Shown piece by piece: positions 31,589-44,600 of a stretch of 64,000 nt of DNA. Source of the DNA: Macrostomum hystrix (Eukaryota > Platyhelminthes > Macrostomidae); assembly GCA_950097015.1 (NCBI GenBank), contig CATNEN010000001.1:21877501-21941500 (forward strand), written 5' to 3'. The notes under the pieces are model-generated. The model saw only the letters and a list, made by a program, of their open reading frames with translations. It was not told the DNA's origin and ran no database searches. Made by a program: the position numbers and the translations under genes. Positions within the stretch are counted from its first letter, which is position 1. Every line of letters starts with the position of its first letter.

Positions 31589-32595
31589 ACTACATCTGCT
31601 CATAGGCGAGGGGAGGCCAGCATTAGCGCTGCGTAATTTATTCCGACAAAACGCGTTGAGTCTACTGAACTCAGACGAATGTCGCATTTTTGGCAAAAGC
31701 ATTGAGTCTATGGCCACGCGAGTAGTCGCGAGTTGCCCTTAAATTTCCAGGATGTATATTTAACATTGACATAAAACACCGAGTTAGAATTCTCTTCTTT
31801 TTCCGGACTGTATTGTCCATTTCTCGGCACATTTTCGAGCCCCTCAAAAAATGCATGAACACGCAGGAATAACGCACGAGTGCTACTTAACAACAGTTAG
31901 GTCTGTTACAATCAGGATGGAGACACGAATACAACGGTTAGTTATGTATTAAGTATTATGTATTATGTATTATGTATTTAGTTATGTATTATCTTGGGAA
32001 TATAGGATCTGTGATCTCGTCTAACAAATATTTTTACCATAAACTAAACTGTTTGCAGACTGGTGGCTTACTTACTGGCGGTGAACATTGACTTTTCCAG
32101 CGCATTACGATATAGATAAAAAATTCGATGATAGCTACTATCTTTCTGCGTTAGTAGTCTGTGTAGTTCATAAAATAAAAAATAACGATTAGAATATATT
32201 CGTAGAGTACTCTTGTACTTAATCTTGTGCAACCATAAATAAACTAGCTAGGCGCTAGGTGCCGACAGTTAGCTTGTTAGCCCTCCGGAACTAAACTGCC
32301 AGCTCATGCAACACAGACCAGCTTTGAGCAGTCGAAAGACCAGCTCTTTGCGGTTCCAACCAAATTTCTGGCCCTCTTTGGCTGCCGCAAAATTTGAAAC
32401 AATACATTGTTATAAACTGTCGAATTTTTAGAGTTGGTGATTGGTGAGTTTTCAGTCGGTTTGCACAGTTGCATGACTGCGCATGTACTTTTATGTACTG
32501 CTAGCACCTACACTGCTGTACTACAGGCTGTTCCATCTACTGTAGAGTACAGAGCAAAATGCAAACTGTAAAATAAAAATACGAATGTGAGTGAT
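31589..32595. other. AT-rich interval, no feature
   Basis: No gene or array. There is a short tattatgta-type simple repeat near 31945-31990. Confidence 0.5.
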
Positions 32596-32599
32596 GGAT

Positions 32600-33690
32600 A
32601 TCAGGTGAGGGACTGCCAGATACCAGTAAAGGTAGTGCCAGACATCAGGTGAGGGAGTGCCAGATACCAGTAAAGGTAGTGCCAGACATCAGGTGAGGGA
32701 GTGCCAGATACCAGTAAAGGTAGTGCCAGACATCAGGTGAGGGAGTGCCAGATACCAGTAAAGGTAGTGCCAGACATCAGGTGAGGGACTGCCAGATACC
32801 AGTAAAGGTAGTGCCAGACATCAGGTGAGGGACTGCCAGATACCAGTAAAGGTAGTGCCAGACATCAGGTGAGGGAGTGCCAGATACCAGTAAAGGTAGT
32901 GCCAGACATCAGGTGAGGGAGTGCCAGATACCAGTAAAGGTAGTGCCAGACATCAGGTGAGGGAGTGCCAGATACCAGTAAAGGTAGTGCCAGACATCAG
33001 GTGAGGGAGTGCCAGATACCAGTAAAGGTAGTGCCAGACATCAGGTGAGGGACTGCCAGATACCAGTAAAGGTAGTGCCAGACATCAGGTGAGGGACTGC
33101 CAGATACCAGTAAAGGTAGTGCCAGACATCAGGTGAGGGAGTGCCAGATACCAGTAAAGGTAGTGCCAGACATCAGGTGAGGGAGTGCCAGATACCAGTA
33201 AAGGTAGTGCCAGACATCAGGTGAGGGACTGCCAGATACCAGTAAAGGTAGTGCCAGACATCAGGTGAGGGACTGCCAGATACCAGTAAAGGTAGTGCCA
33301 GTCATCAGGTGAGGGAGTGCCAGATACCAGTAAAGGTAGTGTCAGACATCAGGTGAGGGACTGCCAGATACCAGTAAAGGTAGTGCCAGACATCAGGTGA
33401 GGGACTGCCAGATACCAGTAAAGGTAGTGCCAGACATCAGGTGAGGGAGTGCCAGATACCAGTAAAGGTAGTGCCAGACATCAGGTGAGGGACTGCCAGA
33501 TACCAGTAAAGGTAGTGCCAGACATCAGGTGAGGGACTGCCAGATACCAGTAAAGGTAGTGCCAGACATCAGGTGAGGGACTACCAGATACCAGTAAGGG
33601 TAGTGCCAGACATCAGGTGAGGGACTGTCAGATACCAGTAAAGGTAGTGCCAGACATCAGGTGAGGGACTGCCAGACACTAAAATACCCA
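32600..33690. repeat. 44-bp minisatellite with donor-like motif
   Basis: About 24 copies of a 44-bp unit containing gccagacatcaggtgaggga and gtgccagataccagtaaagg. Every copy includes CAG/GTGAGG, an excellent 5' splice-site match on the plus strand. Variation is mainly gggaGtgcc/gggaCtgcc. Confidence 0.95.
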
Positions 33691-34850
33691 GCAATTGAAC
33701 CAGACTTGCAAAGTGGTTAAAATTCCATCACCTGATAAGCTATTTCGTGTGGCAGAAAAGCCAGTACTGATATGACTGACAGATCTGCAATCACTGAGCC
33801 AGATAATGACAAATGAAAGCGAAATTGCCAATTCAAACTCCACCTATCCATAGAAATTCAACTGAAATGTTGTCAGTCTTTCCAATACTTGAAAACCTGT
33901 TGAAATGCATCGGACAGAAGGCCGCTGGTGAAGATTCTGACAGGAAAGATTTTTGAGCTGAGAAAACGCTGCGAGTAATTAGAGAGGAATCGGTGCTTAT
34001 TGAAAAAAGGCCACATTTCGGGTCTGGGGATTCTACGGGCACATTCTGAGCGGGTACTTGATGTCAGGCCGCTGAGCTGAGCTCTTTGTCTGCGAGCCAA
34101 ATCTACAAGTCAACTGCGAAACCGGGTTGGGAAAAACATATATTTTTCTATAAAAAATGCCCATTCTGCCCGCACGGCAGCCGCTTTCAGTTTGACTATG
34201 CTCCGGTCGAGTGAGACATTTTCCCATCAAATGAGACGAGAACGCGTGGGCGACTTCGCGGAGGTTTTAAGGAGGGGAAGAGGGAGAAAGTGCGAGAAAT
34301 CACTGAATCAACGAGCAGTGGGAATGGAATATTGGAAGGAGGGCGAGAGTTGGGAAGCGGCAGAGTTTCGCTGCGACTTCTCATCCCGTTTCGCCCTGAT
34401 GCATGGAAAGTACTTTTGAGCGCACAGCGGATCCGCCCGGCGCTTAGTCTGGGAGACTCGCCTCTTGCCCGCCTCTCCCGGTCTCTTTCTCCAAGCCCTC
34501 TGGCTCAGTGCTCAGTATATTTGGTCCGCTAATCTCACCCAGACCTCGACAGTTCTGGCTGCTCAGTAGTGACGCTCTCAAATCATCATGTTTCCCCTGG
34601 ACCCTCTGACTGCATGCTTTGGTGTTCCCTGTTCTGTGCGCCAGATACAGCGGCTCAACTCTAACTCCCACTGTAACGTCTCGAGGCCTCCGCCCCACCG
34701 CCCGGCCGTCTCCCCCCTCCTCTGGAGGGAGCTTCAGCTGACAGTTTTCTCCCAACCCCACCAGGACCTATCCAGTGTGCCTCTCCCTGGTGTGGTGTGT
34801 AACATTTTCTAGCCGTTCCCCCAGCGCAGACAGAGAGGGAGAAGGAAATG
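33691..34850. other. Upstream flank of the RhoGEF promoter region
   Basis: Mixed-composition DNA without an array or recognisable gene. Short open frames at 34192-34812 have no family resemblance and are not called. Confidence 0.4.
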
Positions 34851-34953
34851 CTAGCTAGAGCTATCAGCTCAACTCAGAGAGCGAGAGCCATAGAGTGGGG
34901 TGGAGGAGGTGGCGTTTGAGCATTGGGCTGTTGGCTGGCTGGAGATTGGTTGC

Positions 34954-34963
34954 CCTATTTAGG
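34954..34963. promoter_or_regulatory. CArG box (SRF site) in promoter-like region
   Basis: CCTATTTAGG fits CC(A/T)6GG exactly. An inverted CCAAT (gattggt) lies about 10 bp before it. Pyrimidine-rich leader-like sequence follows, ending in a good GTGAGT donor at 35568. Binding is not shown by sequence alone. Confidence 0.45.
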
Positions 34964-34999
34964 CAGGAGCTGCGGGTAGAGGGAAGAGCAGAGACGGGC

Positions 35000-35567
35000 G
35001 GGCGTCTCTGAGCAGCTACTGACACGCCAAGGAGCCGAGTTAGCAGTGAGAGTGCCGCTGTGCATCCGCATTTCTGCTCCCGTTCTGTTCGCATCTCGAC
35101 GTCAGTCTTTCCCTCTTCCCTCTCCCTTCCAGTGCGTGTGTGGAATCGAGCTCAGAACCAGCGCAGGCATTCTCTCACTCACGGACTTACTCGTTCACTC
35201 TCTCTCCCTCTCTCTCGTTCGCCCTCTCGCTCTCTTTTTCTCCTGCCCACCGCACAGCCGAGCTGCCGCGCCATTCGGGGATAGCAGAGCGGCTTTGAAG
35301 GCGGCTAGAAAATATAAAACAAGCTTTCGGGTTGCCTGACAGACTGCTGACACAGGCAGGCAGCTGGCAGCAGCGGATAACAGGCTTGTAATAGCAGTTC
35401 CTGAGAGAGGGAGGGCGACAGAGTGGGAGAACAGAGAGCAGCCCCTAGTAGGGATTTGTGAGAGCGTAAAATAGAGAAATTTTATGCCAGAAGCTCGCAC
35501 GCAAGGCCTGTAACGAAGTGCAACACAGCTGCGAAGCACCGTCTGATCAACCGATTCAACAAAAATG
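35000..35567 (+). other. Inferred 5' untranslated exon of the RhoGEF gene
   Basis: GC/CT-rich leader-like DNA (agtcagtctttccctcttcc, tctctccctctctctcg) ends at caacaaaaat/GTGAGT (donor 35568). The next acceptor-like site upstream of the RhoGEF start is ccaccgcag at 41636-41644. Assignment to the RhoGEF rests on order and strand only; the start of the exon is not defined. Confidence 0.35.
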
Positions 35568-35721
35568 TGAGTAGCGAGTCATTTCCTAGCTTGCTTCTAC
35601 ACGAAATCAGAGAATCATTTGAATCATAAATAGCATTCCTCTGAATTAGTTTTGCAGTTAGGTTATTCAAATGTGACAAGTGCACTTCTGTTGTTAACAA
35701 AATGTTCTGCTGTGCAAATCA

Positions 35722-38700
35722 GTAACTTCAGTATTTGGTGTGATTGGTATGCAGTCACTTCAGTATTTGGTGTGATTGGTATGCAGTCACTTCAGTATTT
35801 GGTGTGATTGGTATGCAGTCACTTCAGTATTTAGAGTGATTGGTATGCAGTCACTTCAGTATTTACAGTGATTGGTATGCAGTCACTTCAGTATTTACAG
35901 TGATTGGTATGCAGTCACTTCAGTATTTAGAGTGATTGGTATGCAGTCACTTCAGTATTTAGAGTGATTGGTATGCAGTCACTTCAGTATTTACAGTGAT
36001 TGGTATGCAGTCACTTCAGTATTTACAGTGATTGGTATGCAGTCACTTCAGTATTTAGAGTGATTGGTATGCAGTCACTTCAGTATTTAGAGTGATTGGT
36101 ATGCAGTCACTTCAGTATTTAGAGTGATTGGTATGCAGTCACTTCAGTATTTAGAGTGATTGGTATGCAGTCACTTCAGTATTTAGAGTGATTGGTATGC
36201 AGTCACTTCAGTATTTAGAGTGATTGGTATGCAGTCACTTCAGTATTTAGAGTGATTGGTATGCAGTCACTTCAGTATTTAGAGTGATTGGTATGCAGTC
36301 ACTTCAGTATTTAGAGTGATTGGTATGCAGTCACTTCAGTATTTAGAGTGATTGGTATGCAGTCACTTCAGTATTTAGAGTGATTGGTATGCAGTCACTT
36401 CAGTATTTAGAGTGATTGGTATGCAGTCACTTCAGTATTTAGAGTGATTGGTATGCAGTCACTTCAGTATTTAGAGTGATTGGTATGCAGTCACTTCAGT
36501 ATTTAGAGTGATTGGTATGCAGTCACTTCAGTATTTAGAGTGATTGGTATGCAGTCACTTCAGTATTTAGAGTGATTGGTATGCAGTCACTTCAGTATTT
36601 AGAGTGATTGGTATGCAGTCACTTCAGTATTTAGAGTAATTGGTATGCAGTCACTCCAGTATTTGGTGTGATTGGTATGCAGTCACTTCAGTATTTGGTG
36701 TGATTGGTATGCAGTCACTTCAGTATTTAGAGTGATTGGTATGCAGTCACTTCAGTATTTAGAGTGATTGGTATGCAGTCACTTCAGTATTTACAGTGAT
36801 TGGTATGCAGTCACTTCAGTATTTGGTGTGATTGGTATGCAGTCACTTCAGTATTTGGTGTGATTGGTATGCAGTCACTTCAGTATTTGGTGTGATTGGT
36901 ATGCAGTCACTTCAGTATTTAGAGTGATTGGTATGCAGTCACTTCAGTATTTAGAATGATTGGTATGCAGTCACTTCAGTATTTAGAATGATTGGTATGC
37001 AGTCACTTCAGTATTTAGAATGATTGGTATGCAGTCACTTCAGTATTTAGAGTGATTGGTATGCAGTCACTTCAGTATTTAGAGTGATTGGTATGCAGTC
37101 ACTTCAGTATTTAGAATGATTGGTATGCAGTCACTTCAGTATTTAGAGTGATTGGTATGCAGTCACTTCAGTATTTAGAATGATTGGTATGCAGTCACTT
37201 CAGTATTTAGAATGATTGGTATGCAGTCACTTCAGTATTTAGAGTGATTGGTATGCAGTCACTTCAGTATTTAGAGTGATTGGTATGCAGTCACTTCAGT
37301 ATTTAGAGTGATTGGTATGCAGTCACTTCAGTACTTAGAATGATTGGTATGCAGTCACTTCAGTATTTAGAGTGATTGGTATGCAGTCACTTCAGTACTT
37401 AGAGTGATTGGTATGCAGTCACTTCAGTATTTGGTGTGATTGGTATGCAGTCACTTCAGTATTTGGTGTGATTGGTATGCAGTCACTTCAGTATTTAGAG
37501 TGATTGGTATGCAGTCACTTCAGTATTTACAGTGATTGGTATGCAGTCACTTCAGTATTTACAGTGATTGGTATGCAGTCACTTCAGTATTTAGAGTGAT
37601 TGGTATGCAGTCACTTCAGTATTTAGAGTGATTGGTATGCAGTCACTTCAGTATTTACAGTGATTGGTATGCAGTCACTTCAGTATTTACAGTGATTGGT
37701 ATGCAGTCACTTCAGTATTTAGAGTGATTGGTATGCAGTCACTTCAGTATTTAGAGTGATTGGTATGCAGTCACTTCAGTATTTAGAGTGATTGGTATGC
37801 AGTCACTTCAGTATTTAGAGTGATTGGTATGCAGTCACTTCAGTATTTAGAGTGATTGGTATGCAGTCACTTCAGTATTTAGAGTGATTGGTATGCAGTC
37901 ACTTCAGTATTTAGAGTGATTGGTATGCAGTCACTTCAGTATTTACAGTGATTGGTATGCAGTCACTTCAGTATTTGGTGTGATTGGTATGCAGTCACTT
38001 CAGTATTTGGTGTGATTGGTATGCAGTCACTTCAGTATTTGGTGTGATTGGTATGCAGTCACTTCAGTATTTAGAGTGATTGGTATGCAGTCACTTCAGT
38101 ATTTAGAGTGATTGGTATGCAGTCACTTCAGTATTTAGAGTGATTGGTATGCAGTCACTTCAGTATTTGGTGTGATTGGTATGCAGTCACTTCAGTATTT
38201 AGAGTGATTGGTATGCAGTCACTTCAGTATTTAGAGTGATTGGTATGCAGTCACTTCAGTATTTAGAGTGATTGGTATGCAGTCACTTCAGTATTTAGAG
38301 TGATTGGTATGCAGTCACTTCAGTATTTAGAGTGATTGGTATGCAGTCACTTCAGTATTTTGTGTGATTGGTATGCAGTCACTTCAGTATTTAGAGTGAT
38401 TGGTATGCAGTCACTTCAGTATTTACAGTGATTGGTATGCAGTCACTTCAGTATTTACAGTGATTGGTATGCAGTCACTTCAGTATTTAGAGTGATTGGT
38501 ATGCAGTCACTTCAGTATTTAGAGTGATTGGTATGCAGTCACTTCAGTATTTAGAGTGATTGGTATGCAGTCACTTCAGTATTTAGAGTGATTGGTATGC
38601 AGTCACTTCAGTATTTAGAGTGATTGGTATGCAGTCACTTCAGTATTTAGAGTGATTGGTATGCAGTCACTTCAGTATTTAGAGTGATTGGTATGCAGTC

Positions 38701-40948
38701 ACTTCAGTATTTAGAGTGATTGGTATGCAGTCACTTCAGTATTTAGAGTGATTGGTATGCAGTCACTTCAGTATTTAGAGTGATTGGTATGCAGTCACTT
38801 CAGTATTTAGAGTGATTGGTATGCAGTCACTTCAGTATTTAGAGTGATTGGTATGCAGTCACTTCAGTATTTAGAGTGATTGGTATGCAGTCACTTCAGT
38901 ATTTAGAGTGATTGGTATGCAGTCACTTCAGTATTTAGAGTGATTGGTATGCAGTCACTTCAGTATTTAGAGTGATTGGTATGCAGTCACTTCAGTATTT
39001 AGAGTGATTGGTATGCAGTCACTTCAGTATTTAGAATGATTGGTATGCAGTCACTTCAGTATTTAGAGTGATTGGTATGCAGTCACTTCAGTATTTAGAA
39101 TGATTGGTATGCAGTCACTTCAGTATTTAGAATGATTGGTATGCAGTCACTTCAGTATTTAGAGTGATTGGTATGCAGTCACTTCAGTATTTAGAGTGAT
39201 TGGTATGCAGTCACTTCAGTATTTAGAGTGATTGGTATGCAGTCACTTCAGTACTTAGAATGATTGGTATGCAGTCACTTCAGTATTTAGAGTGATTGGT
39301 ATGCAGTCACTTCAGTACTTAGAGTGATTGGTATGCAGTCACTTCAGTATTTGGTGTGATTGGTATGCAGTCACTTCAGTATTTGGTGTGATTGGTATGC
39401 AGTCACTTCAGTATTTAGAGTGATTGGTATGCAGTCACTTCAGTATTTAGAGTGATTGGTATGCAGTCACTTCAGTATTTAGAGTGATTGGTATGCAGTC
39501 ACTTCAGTATTTAGAGTGATTGGTATGCAGTCACTTCAGTATTTAGAGTGATTGGTATGCAGTCACTTCAGTATTTACAGTGATTGGTATGCAGTCACTT
39601 CAGTATTTGGTGTGATTGGTATGCAGTCACTTCAGTATTTGGTGTGATTGGTATGCAGTCACTTCAGTATTTGGTGTGATTGGTATGCAGTCACTTCAGT
39701 ATTTAGAGTGATTGGTATGCAGTCACTTCAGTATTTAGAGTGATTGGTATGCAGTCACTTCAGTATTTAGAGTGATTGGTATGCAGTCACTTCAGTATTT
39801 GGTGTGATTGGTATGCAGTCACTTCAGTATTTAGAGTGATTGGTATGCAGTCACTTCAGTATTTAGAGTGATTGGTATGCAGTCACTTCAGTATTTAGAG
39901 TGATTGGTATGCAGTCACTTCAGTATTTGGTGTGATTGGTATGCAGTCACTTCAGTATTTGGTGTGATTGGTATGCAGTCACTTCAGTATTTAGAGTGAT
40001 TGGTATGCAGTCACTTCAGTATTTAGAGTGATTGGTATGCAGTCACTTCAGTATTTGGTGTGATTGGTATGCAGTCACTTCAGTATTTGGTGTGATTGGT
40101 ATGCAGTCACTTCAGTATTTAGAATGATTGGTATGCAGTCACTTCAGTATTTAGAGTGATTGGTATGCAGTCACTTCAGTATTTGGTGTGATTGGTATGC
40201 AGTCACTTCAGTATTTGGTGTGATTGGTATGCAGTCACTTCAGTATTTGGTGTGATTGGTATGCAGTCACTTCAGTATTTAGAGTGATTGGTATGCAGTC
40301 ACTTCAGTATTTAGAGTGATTGGTATGCAGTCACTTCAGTATTTGGTGTGATTGGTATGCAGTCACTTCAGTATTTGGTGTGATTGGTATGCAGTCACTT
40401 CAGTATTTAGAATGATTGGTATGCAGTCACTTCAGTATTTGGTGTGATTGGTATGCAGTCACTTCAGTATTTGGTGTGATTGGTATGCAGTCACTTCAGT
40501 ATTTAGAATGATTGGTATGCAGTCACTTCAGTATTTAGAATGATTGGTATGCAGTCACTTCAGTATTTAGAATGATTGGTATGCAGTCACTTCAGTATTT
40601 GGTGTGATTGGTATGCAGTCACTTCAGTATTTGGTGTGATTGGTATGCAGTCACTTCAGTATTTAGAATGATTGGTATGCAGTCACTCCAGTATTTAGAA
40701 TGATTGGTATGCAGTCACTTCAGTATTTAGAGTGATTGGTATGCAGTCACTTCAGTATTTGGTGTGATTGGTATGCAGTCACTTCAGTATTTAGAGTGAT
40801 TGGTATGCAGTCACTTCAGTATTTAGAGTGATTGGTATGCAGTCACTTCAGTATTTGGTGTGATTGGTATGCAGTCACTTCAGTATTTAGAGTGATTGGT
40901 ATGCAGTCACTTCAGTATTTAGAGTGATTGGTATGCAGTCACTTCAGT
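35722..40948. repeat. 5.2-kb array of a 32-bp unit
   Basis: About 163 copies of a 32-bp unit (atgcagtcacttcagtattt plus a 4-base variable part and gtgattggt). Four main unit types differ at one spot (tttAGAG, tttGGTG, tttACAG, tttAGAA), and they are arranged in runs. A block at about 37014-37520 recurs exactly at 38934-39440 (offset 1,920 bp = 60 units). The array begins about 150 bp after the inferred donor at 35568. Confidence 0.96.
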
Positions 40949-41644
40949 GTGCAAATGAAATATTAGCTAGATTTATTTGAGTTGGGCCTCGCTATTAGAA
41001 GCTAAATAAATATATAGTTTGAAAATACAAACATTTCAACTGTTAAGCAGTGAAGTGGGGTAATTAAATTAAATTTTCTCATTCAGAAAAGATCGCCAAG
41101 TATACTAAGCATTAACAGACCCTGTTTGATCTTATATTTATTTGTTGCTCTACCCTTTTTTGAACGAATGCATTGTAAATTGTGCGTGCCAATAATAGCG
41201 CATATTATCTCTCATGACACGATTTGAAGATTTTTCTAAGAACCGTTTGATCTGTCGTTAGTGATATAGTGAACATTCACATGATATGTGCGCTGCCTTA
41301 AGGTCTGCGCAAGCCATTACACGAGACTTGATAAAAATGTTAAAAAAGCGATACACAATTAGGGCTTGGGGTTGGGGTTGATGTACGCGAGTTCAGATGC
41401 ACCTTTTCCTAGATTTAACTACGCTTTTAAACAGCTACACAGAGGCATGGACAGAAAAGCTGTGTGTATAAGCATTTATTTAGGTTAGCTCTGTGCTGAA
41501 ATTCGAGTCACACTAACTAAGCCTTTACATAAAAAGGCTCATCTACCATTCAAATTCGTTCATTGCACCGGATGTGCCCATGTGAGAGCTGCTGATAATT
41601 GCAGAAAAGCTAACAAGAAAGAATTGACACATTTTCCACCGCAG
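40949..41644. other. Intron remainder before RhoGEF coding exon
   Basis: AT-rich DNA between the 32-bp array and the RhoGEF coding exon. It ends in a plausible acceptor tract (gacacattttccaccgcag). Nothing else is seen. Confidence 0.4.
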
Positions 41645-41696
41645 CAGCACTGCTGGCCCCGGAAATTGGACAGCCGCAACAGCGTTGAAGGCAAAG

Positions 41697-44600
41697 ATGC
41701 TAGCCGCCGTAGCTTCAGCCTGCAACTTGGCAGTTCTGGAAGCGCCTCAGCAGACTCTGCAGCCGACTCGTGCGCCGTCCTCCGCAGCCGCCATCCTGGC
41801 CAAGGCGTCCGAGATTCTCATCCTGTCAGCTCGGCGGATTCTGGCCCGGCGGCGCGGCGACACCCCCGGCGGTGGAGACGGCGCAACACCCAGCGAAAAC
41901 TGCCACCAGGGGTTCGCATCGGCCTCTGAAGTCGGCGGCGATGGAGGCGCCGAGAACTGCGAAGGCGGAGACAGCGGCGGCAATCCCGACGACAACGAGT
42001 ACCCTGGCGACGGAGGCTCAGGTGACGGAGGCGGCGATGGCGGCGGCGGAGACGATGGAGGTGCAGCCGCCGACGCCGCGGCAACAGTTCGTCGGCATCA
42101 TGCCATCTACGAGATTGTTGACTCAGAGGAGAGCTATGTAAACAAGCTGCGCTTCATAGCGGAGAAGTACATCCCGCTGAAGGACGACTCCGAAGCCGGC
42201 CTGCCGCCCGACTTGGCCGAGAAGTGGAGCATCGTCTGGGGCAACTGGCGCCGCCTGCTTGAGGGCCACGAAGAGATTCTCGCCAAGCTGAAGCAGGCCT
42301 TCCAGACTGACATCGACAGTGTAGCTGGCGTCTTCATCGCCAAAGAGCGCCACATGAGCAGCTGGTACTCCAAATACTGCGAGAACCATCGCAAGGCACA
42401 GCACATTGCCTGCGAGCAGCATCGGGACTTCTTCGAGCAGGTGCGCCAGACCCTGCGCGACAAGGAGGACATGAACTCGCACCTGATGAGTCCGGTACAG
42501 CGGTGCATGCGGTATAGCCTGCTAGTGGGCACCGTGATCGAGAAGGCTCGCAAAGACGGACTCGAAGGCCGCGCCTTTGCAGACTGGGAACGCATGCGGG
42601 ACATCATGCGCGAGCTGCCGATGAAGACCGAGAGCATTATGGAGGCCTCTCGGATCGACAACCTGGAGCAGGGAATTCGGGTCACCGCTCTGGGCCAGGT
42701 GCGCATCAAGGGCGTCCTTCGGCTCTGCGTCCTGCCCGGCTCCTACAATCCTTCTACCAATCCACCGCCGTCTCAATTGAAATTTGAGCAGCGCAAAATC
42801 TTTCTGTTCGACCAGATGATGCTGGTGACGGAGATCAAGCGGTCCGGTAAGGCCAAGTCTGGTGCAGACCAGTTCAGCAACCTGCAGACCATCTACATCT
42901 ACCGCAGCAAGGTGAAGATGAACAACATGCGACACTTTTCGGCCTACAAATTCGCCGACGGGAGCGGCGAGAACAGCGGCCAGCTGTTCTGCGTCGCCGA
43001 CACGACACCCAGTGCCAATGTTGTCTACGTGTTCGACCCCGTGGACCAGGAGACCCGGGCTCAATGGGTCGCCGAGCTGCGGCAGATGGAACAGCAGCAG
43101 CAGGACTTTCTCAAGGTGCTGCAGAACCCTGTGATGGCCAGCGGCGGTTCCGCTGACCAAGCCGGTGGCAGCGGCGGAGGCGCCAGCGGCGCCGGTATCG
43201 GCGGCAGCGGTGGGATCGACTCCGGCAGGAAGAGTGTCAAGGACAAAAGCAAGTCGGATGGTGGGAAAAGGTGAGTGATTGGCTGCAGTTGTTGCGCAAT
43301 ATTTTTGCTAGCTTTTCTTAGAAATTTTTAACAGTCTTTGTTTCGCGGCTGAATGAAATTCTCAGAACTAATTGTCGATAACAAACAATTGGTCTTCGTG
43401 GGCATGTAATTAGAGGCGTACCGTCATTTAAATTGAACATTGCATTTCGACATTACGGCATTTGCCTATCAAAATGTCTTGTTCTAACATATTTCGTTCG
43501 AAATAATTGACATAAAAACCCATTGAAATGCTTTGAATTAAACTGCTATTAATGATATTGCTTTTTGCGTTTTTTGTTTTTGCATTTTTTTCACCAGCAT
43601 TCACTCGGAAATCGAAACCATTTAGTTGACACCTATTTTTCGTTGACAGCAATCATGTTATCCGTGTATTTGTGTGCTATGTATATGTACTTCAACTAAA
43701 AAATGCCTCCATGTGTCACGAGCGCAGAGATTTGATCGCATGGCAGTCAAGGGACAATTTTCTGTGTTCTATAACTATGACAGATAGCAAATTGATACTG
43801 CCGGTTTCACAGTCACGGCCGAAATTGGCTACTGAAGACAAACATGTCTTTGAATTTTATTCACATTGTGACTTGCTAATGCAATATTAAGCAAGCCTAG
43901 CTATCAGATTTCCTGCAGAACTCTTTTTTAGTTGAGGAACTTCAACTTGCTGCTATGAGAGTGGGAGCGTAACTCAACTATTTTGCTCTTTAGCTGCTTG
44001 TGAATACACTCATAGGAGTCAAATGAGTCAATGGTATCATAGGAGCCACTTTAATATCATAGGAGACACTTTGGAATCATAGGAGACACTTTGGAATCAT
44101 AGGAGACACTTTGGAATCATAGGAGACACTTTGGAATCATAGGAGACACTTTGGAATCATAGGAGACACTTTGGAATCACAGGAGACACTTTGGAATCAT
44201 AGGAGACACTTTGGAATCATAGGAGACACTTTGGAATCACAGGAGACACTTTGGAATCATAGGAGACACTTTGGAATCATAGGAGACACTTTGGAATCAT
44301 AGGAGACACTTTGGAATCATAGGAGACACTTTGGAATCATAGGAGACACTTTGGAATCATAGGAGACACTTTGGAATCATAGGAGACACTTTGGAATCAT
44401 AGGAAACACTTTGGAATCATAGGAGACACTTTGGAATCATAGGAGACACTTTGGAATCATAGGAGACACTTTGGAATCATAGGAGACACTTTGGAATCAC
44501 AGGAGACACTTTAGAATCAAAATAGACACTTTGGAATCATAGGAGACACTTTGGAATCATAGGAGACACTTTGGAATCACAGGAGACACTTTGGAATCAT

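Noticed and set aside
34192-34812. Several 60-105-codon frames on both strands before the RhoGEF leader
   Set aside because: No recognisable domain and mutually overlapping. The region looks like promoter or leader DNA.
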